Below are positions 9,025 to 17,593 of a stretch of 64,000 nt of DNA, one piece after another (the first letter of the stretch is position 1; each line of letters opens with the position of its first letter). Source of the stretch: Hominenteromicrobium sp900549945. GTDB taxonomy: Bacteria; Bacillota; Clostridia; Oscillospirales; Acutalibacteraceae. The position numbers were made by a program, and so were the translations under genes. Where the stretch lies: assembly GCA_902472305.1 (NCBI GenBank), contig CABRNK010000007.1, forward strand, positions 34,401-98,400, in the 5' to 3' direction. The notes beneath the pieces are model-generated. The model was not told the origin of the DNA. It did not search any database and saw only the letters and a list, made by a program, of their open reading frames with translations.

Positions 9025-9447
9025 TTACCCCTTTCGATTGCGGCGGAAATCGAGGTAATCCTGTAAGATGATCGTCGCCGCGACGGCGTCCACCGCGGCC
9101 TTGCGCTTTTTGCCGCGCGTGTTCGTCTCGTTCAGGAAATTGTGCGCCGTAACCGTTGTGCCGCGCTCGTCGGAAAAATCGACGGGCAGGCCGCACAGCG
9201 CGTGCAGCTCTGCGCCGAAGGCGCGGGCGTTCTGCGCGCTCTCCCCCTCGCTGCCGTCCATGTTGCGCGGCAGGCCGACGACGATCTGCTCCGCGCCGCG
9301 CGCTTTGGCGATCGCCGCAACGCGCTCGAGAAGCCGCGCGCGGCCGTGCTCATAAACGACCTCCACCGGGCTCGCGAGCATTTCGCTTTTGTCGCACACG
9401 GCGACGCCGGTGCGCGCCTTGCCGAGATCCACGCCGAGAATAATCAT
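9025..9447 (-). CDS. ruvX: Putative pre-16S rRNA nuclease / Holliday junction resolvase
   Basis: RNase H-fold nuclease of the YqgF/RuvX family, 140 residues, implicated in 5'-end maturation of 16S rRNA and described earlier as a Holliday junction resolvase. It opens with the family signature ILGVDLGKARTGVAVCD (catalytic Asp in GVDLG), has IVVGLPRNMDGSEG, and the later active-site acids in FSDERGTTVTAHNFL and AVDAVAATIILQDYLD. The start at 9447 follows GGGAGAG and matches the usual family N-terminus; the upstream extension is not conserved-looking. It lies downstream of the pyr/phosphatase cluster but beyond a terminator. Confidence 0.93.
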   Translation of the reverse strand: MIILGVDLGKARTGVAVCDKSEMLASPVEVVYEHGRARLLERVAAIAKARGAEQIVVGLPRNMDGSEGESAQNARAFGAELHALCGLPVDFSDERGTTVTAHNFLNETNTRGKKRKAAVDAVAATIILQDYLDFRRNRKG

Positions 9448-9502
9448 GCTTTGTCTCTCCCTTCCGTTTCGCGGGCAGGCGGCCCCGCCGGGCACATCCC
9501 GC

Positions 9503-9532
9503 AAAAAACGGCCGCCGCAGGGCAGCCGTTTT
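9503..9532 (-). terminator. Intrinsic terminator after histidine phosphatase gene
   Basis: Stem 9505-9516 with 9521-9532 (12 bp, one G-U pair), 4-base loop, followed on the reverse strand by a run of six T. Confidence 0.85.
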
Positions 9533-9541
9533 CATCATTTC

Positions 9542-10204
9542 TTATTTTTTCAGGTCGTACTGGTGCGGGTCGCCGAGAAGCTCCGGCGGCAGGTGGCTCA
9601 GGTCGTTCATCCGCACGACCCGCACGCCCGACGCAGAAACCTCAAATTCCGACACCGACGTGTTGCCGGAGAGCACCACCTGCGGCAGCGCGCCGACCGT
9701 GCCGTACAGCAGCGCGCAGGCCATGCTGCGCAGCAGGCAGCCGTGCGACGCGACGAGGACGGTCTTGCCCGCGCTTTCCGCGAGAATCGTGCGCAGCGCA
9801 GACGACGCGCGTTCGAACACCTGCCGCATCGATTCACCGCCCGGGAACACGCAGTCCTGCGGCGTCTCGTTCCAATGCCGCGACAAAACGGGGTACAGCG
9901 CCGGCAGGTCGCCGAGCGGCTTTGCTTCCAACTCGCCGACGTCGATCTCCATCAGGTCGTCGAGCGGCGTAATCGGCAGATTGTGGTACACGTTGATCGC
10001 CTCCGCGGTCTTTGCGGCGCGCTGCAGCGGGCTGGAATAGATCGCATCGAGGTGTATGTTCCGAAAGCGCAGGCTCAAAAGCGCGAGCTGCTGCTCCCCG
10101 ACGGGGCTGACGTCGTATTCGTGCTGCCCCTGAAAAATATTCTGGAGATTGCCCATGCTCTGGCAGTGACGCACCAGGTACAGGCGGGTTATCGCATTTT
10201 CCAT
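9542..10204 (-). CDS. Histidine phosphatase family protein
   Basis: Phosphoglycerate-mutase-like phosphatase of 220 residues. The phospho-acceptor motif is RLYLVRHCQSMGN, where the common RHG is RHC; YSSPLQRAAKTAE, FPGGES and VLVASHGCLLRSM give the other catalytic Arg, Glu and His. Substrate is unknown. Some members dephosphorylate alpha-ribazole phosphate or sugar phosphates. The start at 10204 follows GGAGG at seven bases. It is the last gene of the pyrimidine cluster, 82 bases behind pyrD. Confidence 0.88.
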   Translation of the reverse strand: MENAITRLYLVRHCQSMGNLQNIFQGQHEYDVSPVGEQQLALLSLRFRNIHLDAIYSSPLQRAAKTAEAINVYHNLPITPLDDLMEIDVGELEAKPLGDLPALYPVLSRHWNETPQDCVFPGGESMRQVFERASSALRTILAESAGKTVLVASHGCLLRSMACALLYGTVGALPQVVLSGNTSVSEFEVSASGVRVVRMNDLSHLPPELLGDPHQYDLKK

Positions 10205-10286
10205 CAAAGCGCCTCCAACTCTCTCCGGCATCGTGCGCACCGATGCACGCCGTTCGCGCGCATCCGGCCGCGCCGCCGGGCTTCAA

Positions 10287-11198
10287 TCACCACGCCTGCA
10301 CGGCGCCGGTCAGCTCGGAAACGGACTGCACGCCGTTTTCGTCCATAAACTTCGAGAGGCCCTCCGCGATCTTCACCGGCGCGTACGGGTCCGTGAACAG
10401 CACGGTGCCGATCTGCAGCGCCGTCGCGCCGGCGAGCAGCATCTCGACCGCGTCCTGCCACGTGCTGATGCCGCCGAGGCCGACGATCGGGATCTTCACC
10501 TTCTGGTACGTCTGCCACACCATGCGCACGGCGATCGGCAGCAGCGCCGGGCCGGAGAAGCCGCCCGTGTTGTTGTGGATGATCGGCCGCCGCGTGCGGA
10601 TGTCGATGCGCATGCCGGTCAGCGTGTTGATCATCGAGACCGCGTCCGCGCCCTCGCTTTCGGCGGCGAGCGCCATCTCGGAAATGTCGGTCACGTTCGG
10701 CGAGAGCTTGACCATCAGCGGCTTTTTGCAGTGCGCGCGCACGGCCTTCGTGATGCCGGAAACGCCCGCGCAGGTCGTGCCGAACTGCACGCCGCCCTGC
10801 TTCACGTTCGGGCAGGAGATGTTGAGCTCGATCATGTCGACGTCGGTGTCATTGAGCTTTTCAGCCATCGCGCAGTAATCCTCCGGCGTGTTGCCGGCGA
10901 TGTTCGCGATGATCCGCGTGCCCTGCCCGCGAAGCCACGGCAGATCCTCGCGGATGAAATGATCGACGCCGGGGTTCTGCAAACCGACGGCATTCAGCAT
11001 GCCGCCGGGCGCCTCCGCGATGCGCGGCGCCGGGTTGCCCGGGCGCGCTTTGAGCGTGATGCCCTTCGACGAGACGCCGCCGAGCGCCGAAAGCGGGTAA
11101 AACTCCGCGTACTCCCGGCCGAAGCCGAACGTGCCGGAGGCCGCGATCAGCGGATTGCTGAATTCCACGCCCGCCACGTTTACATGCAGATCAGCCAT
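10287..11198 (-). CDS. pyrD: Dihydroorotate dehydrogenase B, catalytic subunit
   Basis: Oxidises dihydroorotate to orotate with FMN, class 1B, passing electrons through PyrK to NAD+. The 303-residue TIM barrel opens ADLHVNVAGVEFSNPLIAASGTFGFG and includes SSKGITLKARPGNPAPR, NPGVDHFI, MIELNISCPNVKQGG with the class 1 catalytic Cys (SCPN), and the phosphate loop IPIVGLGGISTWQDAVEMLLAGA. Its start overlaps the pyrK stop (TGATG), so the two subunits are translationally coupled. Confidence 0.96.
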   Translation of the reverse strand: MADLHVNVAGVEFSNPLIAASGTFGFGREYAEFYPLSALGGVSSKGITLKARPGNPAPRIAEAPGGMLNAVGLQNPGVDHFIREDLPWLRGQGTRIIANIAGNTPEDYCAMAEKLNDTDVDMIELNISCPNVKQGGVQFGTTCAGVSGITKAVRAHCKKPLMVKLSPNVTDISEMALAAESEGADAVSMINTLTGMRIDIRTRRPIIHNNTGGFSGPALLPIAVRMVWQTYQKVKIPIVGLGGISTWQDAVEMLLAGATALQIGTVLFTDPYAPVKIAEGLSKFMDENGVQSVSELTGAVQAW

Positions 11199-11956
11199 CA
11201 GAGCACCACCCTTTCCGCCGCAAAGACCGGGCCGTCCTTGCAGACATGGCCCATGTAGATTTCACCGTTTTCACCGTACAGCTCCACCGCGCAGCCGAGG
11301 CAGGCGCCGATGCCGCACGCCATGCGCTCCTCGAGCGAGATCTCGCAGCGGATGCCGTTTTCCTTCGCATAAGCCGCGACCGCGCGCAGCATGACCATCG
11401 GCCCGCAGGCGCAGATTATATCGGGCTGCACATCGCGGATCAGATCGGTCACAAGGCCGTGATGGCCGAGGCTGCCGTCGTCGGTCGCGACGCGCACCGC
11501 GCACCCGGCGGCCTTGAAATCCTCCGTGAGGATCGCGTAGTCCGCGCTGCGGAAGCCGACCGCGACCACGGCGTTTTCACCGTAATGCTTCGCCGCGCCG
11601 AGCAGCGGGGGCACGCCGATGCCGCCGCCGACAAACAGCGCCTTTTTGCCCGGCTCTATGGAAAAGCCGTTCCCGAGCGGGGCCAGAATGTCGAGCGAAT
11701 CGCCGGCCTTGAATTTTGCGAGGTCGGCCGTGCCCGCGCCGCGGATCTGGAACACAAAGCGCAGCGTGCCGTTTTCGCGGTCGATGTCGCAGATCGAGAT
11801 CGGGCGGCGCAGCGTGCGGCCCGGCACGTAGATGTGCGCGAACTGGCCGGGCCTTGCCGCAGCGGCAAGTTCCGGCGCACGCACCGTAAAGTCGTAGGTA
11901 TCGGCTGCGATCTCGGCGGTGCGCACGAGCTCGCAGAGCTTGACGTCGTATTTCAT
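11198..11956 (-). CDS. pyrK: Dihydroorotate dehydrogenase B, electron transfer subunit
   Basis: Iron-sulfur flavoprotein (FAD, [2Fe-2S]) that transfers electrons from PyrD to NAD+. The 252-residue protein has a ferredoxin-reductase barrel (RPISICDIDRENGTL), the NAD-binding ALFVGGGIGVPPLLG motif and C-terminal cluster cysteines in CGIGACLGCAVEL and GHVCKDGPVF. The ATG at 11956 is chosen over a GTG three codons upstream because GGGAG is correctly spaced only for the ATG. It lies between pyrF and pyrD. Confidence 0.95.
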   Translation of the reverse strand: MKYDVKLCELVRTAEIAADTYDFTVRAPELAAAARPGQFAHIYVPGRTLRRPISICDIDRENGTLRFVFQIRGAGTADLAKFKAGDSLDILAPLGNGFSIEPGKKALFVGGGIGVPPLLGAAKHYGENAVVAVGFRSADYAILTEDFKAAGCAVRVATDDGSLGHHGLVTDLIRDVQPDIICACGPMVMLRAVAAYAKENGIRCEISLEERMACGIGACLGCAVELYGENGEIYMGHVCKDGPVFAAERVVL

Positions 11957-11977
11957 TTCCACCACTCCCTGTCGGTT

Positions 11978-12910
11978 TTACGCGCGGATCTCGCCGATGC
12001 GGGCGCGGATCGCGTCGCGCATGCGGATCGCCTCGCGGCGCGCGGCCTGCGCGTAGTCGCGCTCATCGCACTTTTCCTTCTGCCACGCGCATAGGATGCC
12101 GCGCGAGGAATTGATGATCGCGCCGAGGCCGTTCTTGTCAAACGCCGGAGCCACATCGTCCGCGCCGCCGCCCTGCGCGCCGTAGCCCGGCACGAGGAAG
12201 AACGTGTGCGGCGCCTTTTCGCGCATCTCGCCGAGCTGCGCCGGGTACGTTGCGCCGACGACCGCGCCGACGCCGGAATAGCCGTACTTGCCCATGACGG
12301 ACTCGCCCCACTGCTCGCAGAACGCGCCCATCGCCTCGTAGACGGTCTTGCCGCTTTCGAGCTTCTGATCCTGCAATTCGCCGGAGGAGGGGTTCGAGGT
12401 CTTGACGAGCACGAAAATGCCCTTGTCCTTTTCGCCGCAGACGCCGAGCAGCGGCTGGATGCCGTCGGTGCCGAGGTAGCCGTTCACGGTCAGCGCGTCG
12501 GCGCCGAACGCGTCGAGCTTTTCGCCGAACACGTCCGTCGTGCCGAGGTGCGCCGTCGCATACGCCTCCATCGTCGTGCCGATGTCGTTGCGCTTGCCGT
12601 CCGTGATGACGAACATGCCCTTTTCGCGGGCATAGGCAACCGTTTCCGCGAGCGCCTTCACGCCCTGCCAGCCGTACATCTCATAGTACGCGGCCTGCGG
12701 CTTTACGGCCGGGACGATGTCGCACAGCGCGTCGATGAGGCCCTTGTTGTAGGCGAGAAGCGCCACCGCCGCGCCCTCGAGCGTCTTGCCGTGTTCGGCG
12801 ACGGCCGCGTCGAGGATATACGGCGGGATATACGAGAGCTTCGGGTCGAGCCCCGCGACGGTCGGATTCTGGGTTTCAACGATCTTTTCGATCATGCGGT
12901 CAAAAGACAT
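11978..12910 (-). CDS. pyrF: Orotidine 5'-phosphate decarboxylase (type 2)
   Basis: Last step of UMP synthesis, decarboxylation of OMP. The 310-residue length and motifs mark the longer type-2 branch: VAGLDPKLSYIPPYI at the N-terminus, FVITDGKRNDIGTTMEAYA with the catalytic DxKRxDI pattern, VNGYLGTDGIQPLL, VLVKTSNPSSGELQD and the C-terminal NSSRGILCAW. AGAGAGGA precedes the start. It sits between pyrC and pyrK in a leftward operon. Confidence 0.95.
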   Translation of the reverse strand: MSFDRMIEKIVETQNPTVAGLDPKLSYIPPYILDAAVAEHGKTLEGAAVALLAYNKGLIDALCDIVPAVKPQAAYYEMYGWQGVKALAETVAYAREKGMFVITDGKRNDIGTTMEAYATAHLGTTDVFGEKLDAFGADALTVNGYLGTDGIQPLLGVCGEKDKGIFVLVKTSNPSSGELQDQKLESGKTVYEAMGAFCEQWGESVMGKYGYSGVGAVVGATYPAQLGEMREKAPHTFFLVPGYGAQGGGADDVAPAFDKNGLGAIINSSRGILCAWQKEKCDERDYAQAARREAIRMRDAIRARIGEIRA

Positions 12911-12949
12911 GGTGATGTTCCTCTCTGTATGATTTTATAACGAGCGGTT

Positions 12950-14236
12950 TCACAGCTCGGAGTAGACGATTCTGCCGCCGCAGACGGTCGCCTTGACCTT
13001 TGCGTGCAGCGTCATGCCCTTAAACGGGGTGTTGCGGCTCTTGCCGTGGAGCCTGTCCGGGTCGACGGTCCACACGGCGTTTTCGTCGATCAGCGCGATA
13101 TCGGCCGGGGCGCCCGCTTCGATCACGCCGGCCTCGATGCCGAGGATCTGCGCCGGACGCACGCTCATCTTCTCGACAAGCTCTCCAAGCGTCAGGACGC
13201 CGGTTTTGACAAGCGCCGTATAAGCCGCCGCAAACGACGTCTCCATGCCGATCGAGCCGTTCGGCGCTTTCAGGAAGTCGGCCTTTTCCTCCGGCGTGTG
13301 CGGCGCATGGTCGGTCGCGATCGCGTCGATCGTGCCGTCGCGCAGCGCCTCGATCATCGCGAGGCGGTCCTTCTCCGTGCGAAGCGGCGGGTTCATGCGG
13401 TAGTCGGCGTCCTTCTTGAGCAGTTCGCGGTCGGTCAAAAGCAGGTAGTGCGGCGCGGTTTCCGCCGTCACCTGCACGCCGCGCGCCTTCGCGTCGCGGA
13501 TCAGCGCGGCCGAGGTCGCGGTGCTCACGTGGCAGATGTGCACCGGAACGCCGTACACCGCCGCCACGGCGATTTCGCGGGCCGTACCACAGTCCTCCGC
13601 CGCCGCGGGCACGCCGGGCAGGCCGAGCTGCGCGGAAATCTCACCCTCGTTCAGATACCATTTCTTCGCGAGGTACAGATCCTCGCAGTGCGCGGCGACG
13701 AGCATGCCGAGCGCCGGCGCCTTCTGCATCGCTTCGGCAAGGCAGGCTGTATCGACCACCGGGCGGCCGTCGTCGCTGAGCGCCGCGGCCCCGGCCTCTC
13801 GGAGCGCCGCGAGGTCGTTCAGCGTCTCGCCGGCGATGCCTTTCGTAATCGCCGCCGCCACATAGACGTGCGCATCGGCGTCCTTCGCCTTATCGAGGAT
13901 ATAGCGCACGGTTTCCGGCGTATCGGCGGCGGGCTTCGTATTCGGCATGCACAGCAGGCTCGTCACGCCGCCGGCCGCCGCCGCGCGGCAGCCCGTCAGC
14001 ACGTCCTCCTTGTCGGTGAAGCCGGGGTCGCGCAGGTGCACGTGCAGGTCGACGAGGCCGGGCACCGCCGTGAGGCCCGCGGCCTCGATCACCTCGGCGT
14101 CCGCGTCCGTGAGGTTCTCCGAAACGGCGCTGATGCGCCCGCCGGCGATCAGGATATTGCCGGTGAAATCCTCCCCGCGCGCCGGGTTGACGATCCGCGC
14201 GCCGCGGATCAAGATCTTCTTTGCGTTCTCTTCCAT
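12950..14236 (-). CDS. pyrC: Dihydroorotase (multifunctional-complex type)
   Basis: Zinc amidohydrolase that cyclises carbamoyl-aspartate to dihydroorotate. The 428-residue protein has the metal motif LVDLHVHLRDPGF (HxH) and its downstream carbamylated-Lys neighbourhood, plus HCEDLYLAKKW, VHICHVSTATSAALI and IDAIATDHAPHTPEEK. N- and C-terminal strands form the usual small beta domain (ILIRGARIVNPARG, VRTVDPDRL-like). It begins six bases after the DUF218 gene ends. The carbamoyltransferase pyrB is not in the window. Confidence 0.96.
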   Translation of the reverse strand: MEENAKKILIRGARIVNPARGEDFTGNILIAGGRISAVSENLTDADAEVIEAAGLTAVPGLVDLHVHLRDPGFTDKEDVLTGCRAAAAGGVTSLLCMPNTKPAADTPETVRYILDKAKDADAHVYVAAAITKGIAGETLNDLAALREAGAAALSDDGRPVVDTACLAEAMQKAPALGMLVAAHCEDLYLAKKWYLNEGEISAQLGLPGVPAAAEDCGTAREIAVAAVYGVPVHICHVSTATSAALIRDAKARGVQVTAETAPHYLLLTDRELLKKDADYRMNPPLRTEKDRLAMIEALRDGTIDAIATDHAPHTPEEKADFLKAPNGSIGMETSFAAAYTALVKTGVLTLGELVEKMSVRPAQILGIEAGVIEAGAPADIALIDENAVWTVDPDRLHGKSRNTPFKGMTLHAKVKATVCGGRIVYSEL

Positions 14237-14242
14237 ATCGAA

Positions 14243-14743
14243 TCATCCCTTTCTGTAAAAAAGCAGGAATTTCAGGGTGGCCAAAGCTTCGCGGCAGAGG
14301 TTTTTCGGCAAAGCGCGCGGATTGCTCTCCGCGTAAAGCGGGTACGGCGCAAGGCCGATATGGCGCGCCATCATGCACGCGCGGCGCATGTGGTAGCCCT
14401 GCGTTGCAATCGCCACCGCCGGGCCGCGCCCCGCCCGTTCAAGGATCGCCTTTGAGAAGCGCAGGTTTTCGAGCGTCGTGCGCGAGCGCGTCTCCGCCGT
14501 GATGCGCTCGGGCGCGATGCCGAGCGCTTCGAGCGCCTGCTTCGCCGCATCGCCCTCAGCGCGCGGCTCGTCTCTGCCCTGCCCGCCGGTCGTGATGCAC
14601 ACCGCCTCCGGATGGGCGCGCAGATAATCGGCCGCCGCCTGCACGCGGTTTTGAAGCGTCGTGCTCAGCCGGTTCTCGAACACCTTCGCACCGAGGACCA
14701 GCACAACTGCGTTTTCCGGCGGTTTTGCAGCTTTCCGTTTCAT
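14243..14743 (-). CDS. YdcF/SanA-like DUF218 protein
   Basis: Small DUF218-domain protein of 166 residues. It shows the family blocks VVLVLGAKVFENRLSTTLQNRV, CITTGGQGRDEPRAEGDAAKQAL, ITAETRSRTTLENLRFSK and ATQGYHMRRACMMAR. Family members have been tied to vancomycin sensitivity (SanA) and envelope function, but the activity is unsettled. There is no clear signal peptide, only a basic N-terminus (MKRKAAK). The start at 14743 follows GGGGAG. It is the promoter-proximal gene of the pyrimidine cluster; the biochemical link to pyrimidines is not obvious. Confidence 0.85.
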   Translation of the reverse strand: MKRKAAKPPENAVVLVLGAKVFENRLSTTLQNRVQAAADYLRAHPEAVCITTGGQGRDEPRAEGDAAKQALEALGIAPERITAETRSRTTLENLRFSKAILERAGRGPAVAIATQGYHMRRACMMARHIGLAPYPLYAESNPRALPKNLCREALATLKFLLFYRKG

Positions 14744-14799
14744 GCGCCTCTCCCCTTTCAATCCGCAGCGCACGCGGCGCGCCGCAATATACCGATTTT

Positions 14800-14828
14800 A
14801 TTATAAAGAATTTCCCCGGAAACCGCAA
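14800..14828 (-). promoter_or_regulatory. Promoter of DUF218-pyrCFKD operon
   Basis: Reverse-strand TTGCGG (14823-14828), 17-base spacer, consensus TATAAT (14800-14805). The leader is only about 50 bases, so there is no room for a PyrR-type attenuator. The -35 lies inside the loop of the hairpin at 14811-14842. Confidence 0.65.
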
Positions 14829-14842
14829 GGGCTCCGGGGAAA
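14811..14842 (-). terminator. Hairpin after HD hydrolase gene
   Basis: Inverted repeat TTTCCCCGGA / TCCGGGGAAA with a 12-base loop, five bases after the HD gene stop. The following sequence is only moderately T-rich (TTCTTTAT), and the loop carries the -35 of the next operon. Confidence 0.55.
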
Positions 14843-14847
14843 AAGTT

Positions 14848-15525
14848 TTATTGCAGCAGGCCGCGGAGGATCGCGCGCCCCTTTTCGTCGGTTTCGCGCG
14901 CTTCGCGGAACAGCGCGCGGTAGAAGCCCTCGGCTGCGGCCCGGCGTGCCTCGGCCAGCGCATCGCCGCGCGCCGTGTAGAGTTCTCCGTAGATCCGCTC
15001 AAGCTCGCGTTTGTACTCTCGAAAGAACGAAATCTGCCTGTCTCCGGTACCGTCGGAAACCGAGCCGTCCGGCGCACGCGTGTAAATTGGCTCCGCCCGC
15101 TCGCCCCGGAACACCAGCGTGCGCGCAATGCCGAGCGCTCCGACGGAATCCAGCTTATCCGCGTCGAACAGGATCTTTGCCTCGAGACTTACCGGCGGCG
15201 CATCGCTGCGGAAGCGGTGCGTGCGGATGCTGTCGCGCACATGCGCGGCGAACAGCTCGTCCTGCCCGATCCCGAGCAGGAAGCGGTACGCCTTTTCCGC
15301 GCCGACCTGCGCGTGGCAGACCGACGGGTCCTGCCGCTCCTCCGCGCGGCCGATGTCGTGCAGCAGGCAGGCCGCGATCACCACGTCGAGGTCCGCCGCC
15401 GGCTCCGTCTGCGCAATGTCCAGCGCCGCATACAGCACGCGGTACACGTGCTCCGCATCGTGCGCGCCGCCCTCCATCGCGTCCAGCATACAGTTTTCCA
15501 TCTGTTCGTACAATGCTCTTTCCAT
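14848..15525 (-). CDS. HD-domain phosphohydrolase
   Basis: Metal-dependent phosphohydrolase of the HD superfamily, 225 residues, similar in layout to YedJ/YpgQ nucleotide hydrolases. The His and HD metal ligands are in GGAHDAEHVYRVLYAA and ACLLHDIGRAEE, with IRTHRF and LFDADKLDSVGALGIAR completing the site. Such proteins hydrolyse nucleotides or phosphate monoesters; the substrate here is unknown. ATG 15525 follows GGGGAGGA, which rules out the longer upstream frame. Confidence 0.87.
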   Translation of the reverse strand: MERALYEQMENCMLDAMEGGAHDAEHVYRVLYAALDIAQTEPAADLDVVIAACLLHDIGRAEERQDPSVCHAQVGAEKAYRFLLGIGQDELFAAHVRDSIRTHRFRSDAPPVSLEAKILFDADKLDSVGALGIARTLVFRGERAEPIYTRAPDGSVSDGTGDRQISFFREYKRELERIYGELYTARGDALAEARRAAAEGFYRALFREARETDEKGRAILRGLLQ

Positions 15526-15580
15526 TTTGCATCCTCCCCGCATAAAATCTGATTTTCCGGCTGAAACTGCCGTATACAAA

Positions 15581-15612
15581 ATTTCCCGAAGCCGCTCCGG
15601 GCTTCGGGAAAT
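15581..15612 (-). terminator. Intrinsic terminator after LCP gene
   Basis: Perfect 13-bp stem (15581-15593 with 15600-15612), 6-base loop, followed on the reverse strand by TTTTGTA, 12 bases beyond the LCP stop. Confidence 0.8.
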
Positions 15613-15623
15613 CCTATGCAGTT

Positions 15624-17198
15624 TTAGTAGCCGTAGCTGCTGTCCGTCCCGGTATACGTATAATCCCCGTACGCCGAGCTGCCGTCGAGCGCATCTGCGG
15701 AATCGTCCGTGCTGTAGCTCTCGTCCACGGGCAGCTCCGTATCGGCCTGCGTGATGGTCTCGCCGTTCTCCACGCGGTCCATCAGCTCCTGCGCCTTATG
15801 CACCGTTTCGTAATCCGGCTGCATGACGTAGACCTCCATGCTCATCGAATACGGTACCTGCGTGTCGCCGTAGCCCGTCACGCTGTACTGCACGACGTTC
15901 CACGAGCCGCCCTCCGAAAGCTGGCGGCGCACGAGCGCCGCGATGTCGTTGTACGGCACGTTCATGTCGAAGCAGTCCTCGAGGCTCTCGAGGATCGAGG
16001 TATAATTCATCAGGATGTCCGGCGACATCGCCTTTTCGATGACCGCGGAGATGACCTTCATCTGGTTCTTGCCGCGCTGGATGTCGCCGTCGATAAACGA
16101 ATAGCGCTCGCGCGCGAACTGCAGCGCTTCGTCGCCGCCGAGCGTGTTCGCGCCGACCGGGTAATCGTATTTGCTCGTGCTGAACGCGATATCGTTGTTC
16201 AGCGTAATGCCGCCGAGGGCATCTATAATGCCCTTGAAGCCGGTGAAATCGAGGCGGAAATAGTAGTCGATGTCAGTCTCATAGAGCATTTCGAGCGTCT
16301 CTATCGAGACATCCACGCCGTAGATGCCGGCGTGCGTCAGCTTATCGGGCACGCCGTCGGAGATCGAGAGCGGCACGAAGTAGTCGCGCGGCGTCGTGAC
16401 GAGCAGAACCTGCCGTGTCTTCGTGTTGATCGTCGCCAAAATATTCACGTCGCTGCGGCCGACCGTGTAAAGGCCCTCGCGCGAATCGCTGCCGCTGATA
16501 TAGAGCGTGTAGACCTCCTGCACATCGGCGCTGCCCGAATCGGCGAGCACCCCGGTCTTTTGCTTTTCGGATTCCACGTGCAGAATCTCAAGTTCGCGCA
16601 CCTTTGATTCGAAATCCGTGTAACCCTCGGTTTCGCCGATCACGTCGATGTAGGCGAGGTTCATCACGATCGCGTCGCACTCGCCGGCGAGCAGGCCGTC
16701 CGCAAGCTGGGTGATACCCGCGAACTCCTTCGTCTGCACGGCGCCGCCGAGCGCCGTCTCGATTTCGGCGAGGCCCCTGTCGGTATTTTCGCGGTCGAGC
16801 GAGGAGAGGATGCCGAAGGTGTAGCCCGCCGTATCCTGCACGCTCTGCGCCGCATCCTCGGCGCGCACGTAAACCGCGACCGGCGTGGACTGCGTGCGCG
16901 TCTCGGACATGCGCGAGAGCGTGCTCGCCGTCGCGTACAGATAATAGCCGCCCACGGCGAGCACCGCGGTCAGCAGCACGGCGAGGATCGTCCCCAGCGT
17001 GAACTGCACCTTGAACGCCGTGTTCCGCACAAGCAAGGCGGCCGCGGCCGCAAGCATCGCGACGGCGACACTGCCGAGAATCAGCAGGTTGGCCGGAACC
17101 ATTTTCGTCCAAGTCAGTACGGCGATGAACGCGGCCACAACGACCGCCATCACCAGCGTAATCACGAGGCCGGGAATCCGGCCCTTCCATTTGCTCAT
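15624..17198 (-). CDS. LytR-CpsA-Psr (LCP) family protein
   Basis: Membrane-anchored phosphotransferase family that attaches anionic polymers such as wall teichoic acid or capsule to peptidoglycan. The 524-residue protein has three N-terminal hydrophobic segments (about 10-28, 36-58, 67-90), an extracytoplasmic accessory region (about 105-225), then the LCP domain (about 235-430) with VLLVTTPRDYFVPL, DFTGFKGIIDALGGI, LGGDEALQFARERYSF and QRGKNQMKVISAV, including the Arg and Asp residues that bind the polyprenyl pyrophosphate. The C-terminal tail is Ser/Asp/Tyr-rich and probably disordered. It is monocistronic, with its own promoter and terminator. Confidence 0.93.
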   Translation of the reverse strand: MSKWKGRIPGLVITLVMAVVVAAFIAVLTWTKMVPANLLILGSVAVAMLAAAAALLVRNTAFKVQFTLGTILAVLLTAVLAVGGYYLYATASTLSRMSETRTQSTPVAVYVRAEDAAQSVQDTAGYTFGILSSLDRENTDRGLAEIETALGGAVQTKEFAGITQLADGLLAGECDAIVMNLAYIDVIGETEGYTDFESKVRELEILHVESEKQKTGVLADSGSADVQEVYTLYISGSDSREGLYTVGRSDVNILATINTKTRQVLLVTTPRDYFVPLSISDGVPDKLTHAGIYGVDVSIETLEMLYETDIDYYFRLDFTGFKGIIDALGGITLNNDIAFSTSKYDYPVGANTLGGDEALQFARERYSFIDGDIQRGKNQMKVISAVIEKAMSPDILMNYTSILESLEDCFDMNVPYNDIAALVRRQLSEGGSWNVVQYSVTGYGDTQVPYSMSMEVYVMQPDYETVHKAQELMDRVENGETITQADTELPVDESYSTDDSADALDGSSAYGDYTYTGTDSSYGY

Positions 17199-17265
17199 TT
17201 TCGCACTCCCTTTGATGCCGCCCGCGCAGACAGGCGGATGCCGCTTCTGCGGCTCATGGATATGT

Positions 17266-17295
17266 ATTGTATCGCTTTCTGTCTATTCCCGTCAA
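17266..17295 (-). promoter_or_regulatory. Promoter of LCP gene
   Basis: Reverse-strand TTGACG (17290-17295), 18-base spacer, TACAAT (17266-17271), about 60 bases upstream of the start. Confidence 0.65.
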
Positions 17296-17454
17296 CTTTT
17301 CGGGGAAAATTTTACAAAAAACAGCAAAACGCCAAAAAGGCGTATATCTTTTCTGTATTATTCGCCGTTTCCATAACTTTTTTACGGGACAAAAGCGCCG
17401 TTTACCGCCCGTTTCAGTATAACCGAAAAAGCCGCGCCAACACCCGCGGGCATA

Positions 17455-17484
17455 GAAAAACCGGCGGTTTTACACGCCGCCGGT
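17455..17484 (-). terminator. Intrinsic terminator after SH3 lipoprotein gene
   Basis: Stem ACCGGCGG / CCGCCGGT with a 9-base loop, then five T on the reverse strand. Confidence 0.75.
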
Positions 17485-17593
17485 CAAGCTCTATAAAATT
17501 TCAAGTCAAACAGACGGCCGATTCGGAAAACGCGGCCGGCATCACAGCCGCCTGCCCCCGGGTTCGCCGCCACCTTTTGCCGCGCGCGGCCGT

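Larger units (their letters stand above)
17199..17593. other. Intergenic region between LCP and SH3 lipoprotein genes
   Basis: The 395-base gap contains the LCP promoter (17266-17295), the terminator of the SH3 gene (17455-17484) and a small ACGCC/GGCGT hairpin near 17326-17340 followed leftward by a T-rich stretch. No convincing ORF or RNA gene was seen. Confidence 0.6.

Noticed and set aside
14743..14800. PyrR-type attenuator before the pyrimidine operon
   Set aside because: The leader is only about 50 bases, without the PyrR-binding loop or terminator/antiterminator pair.
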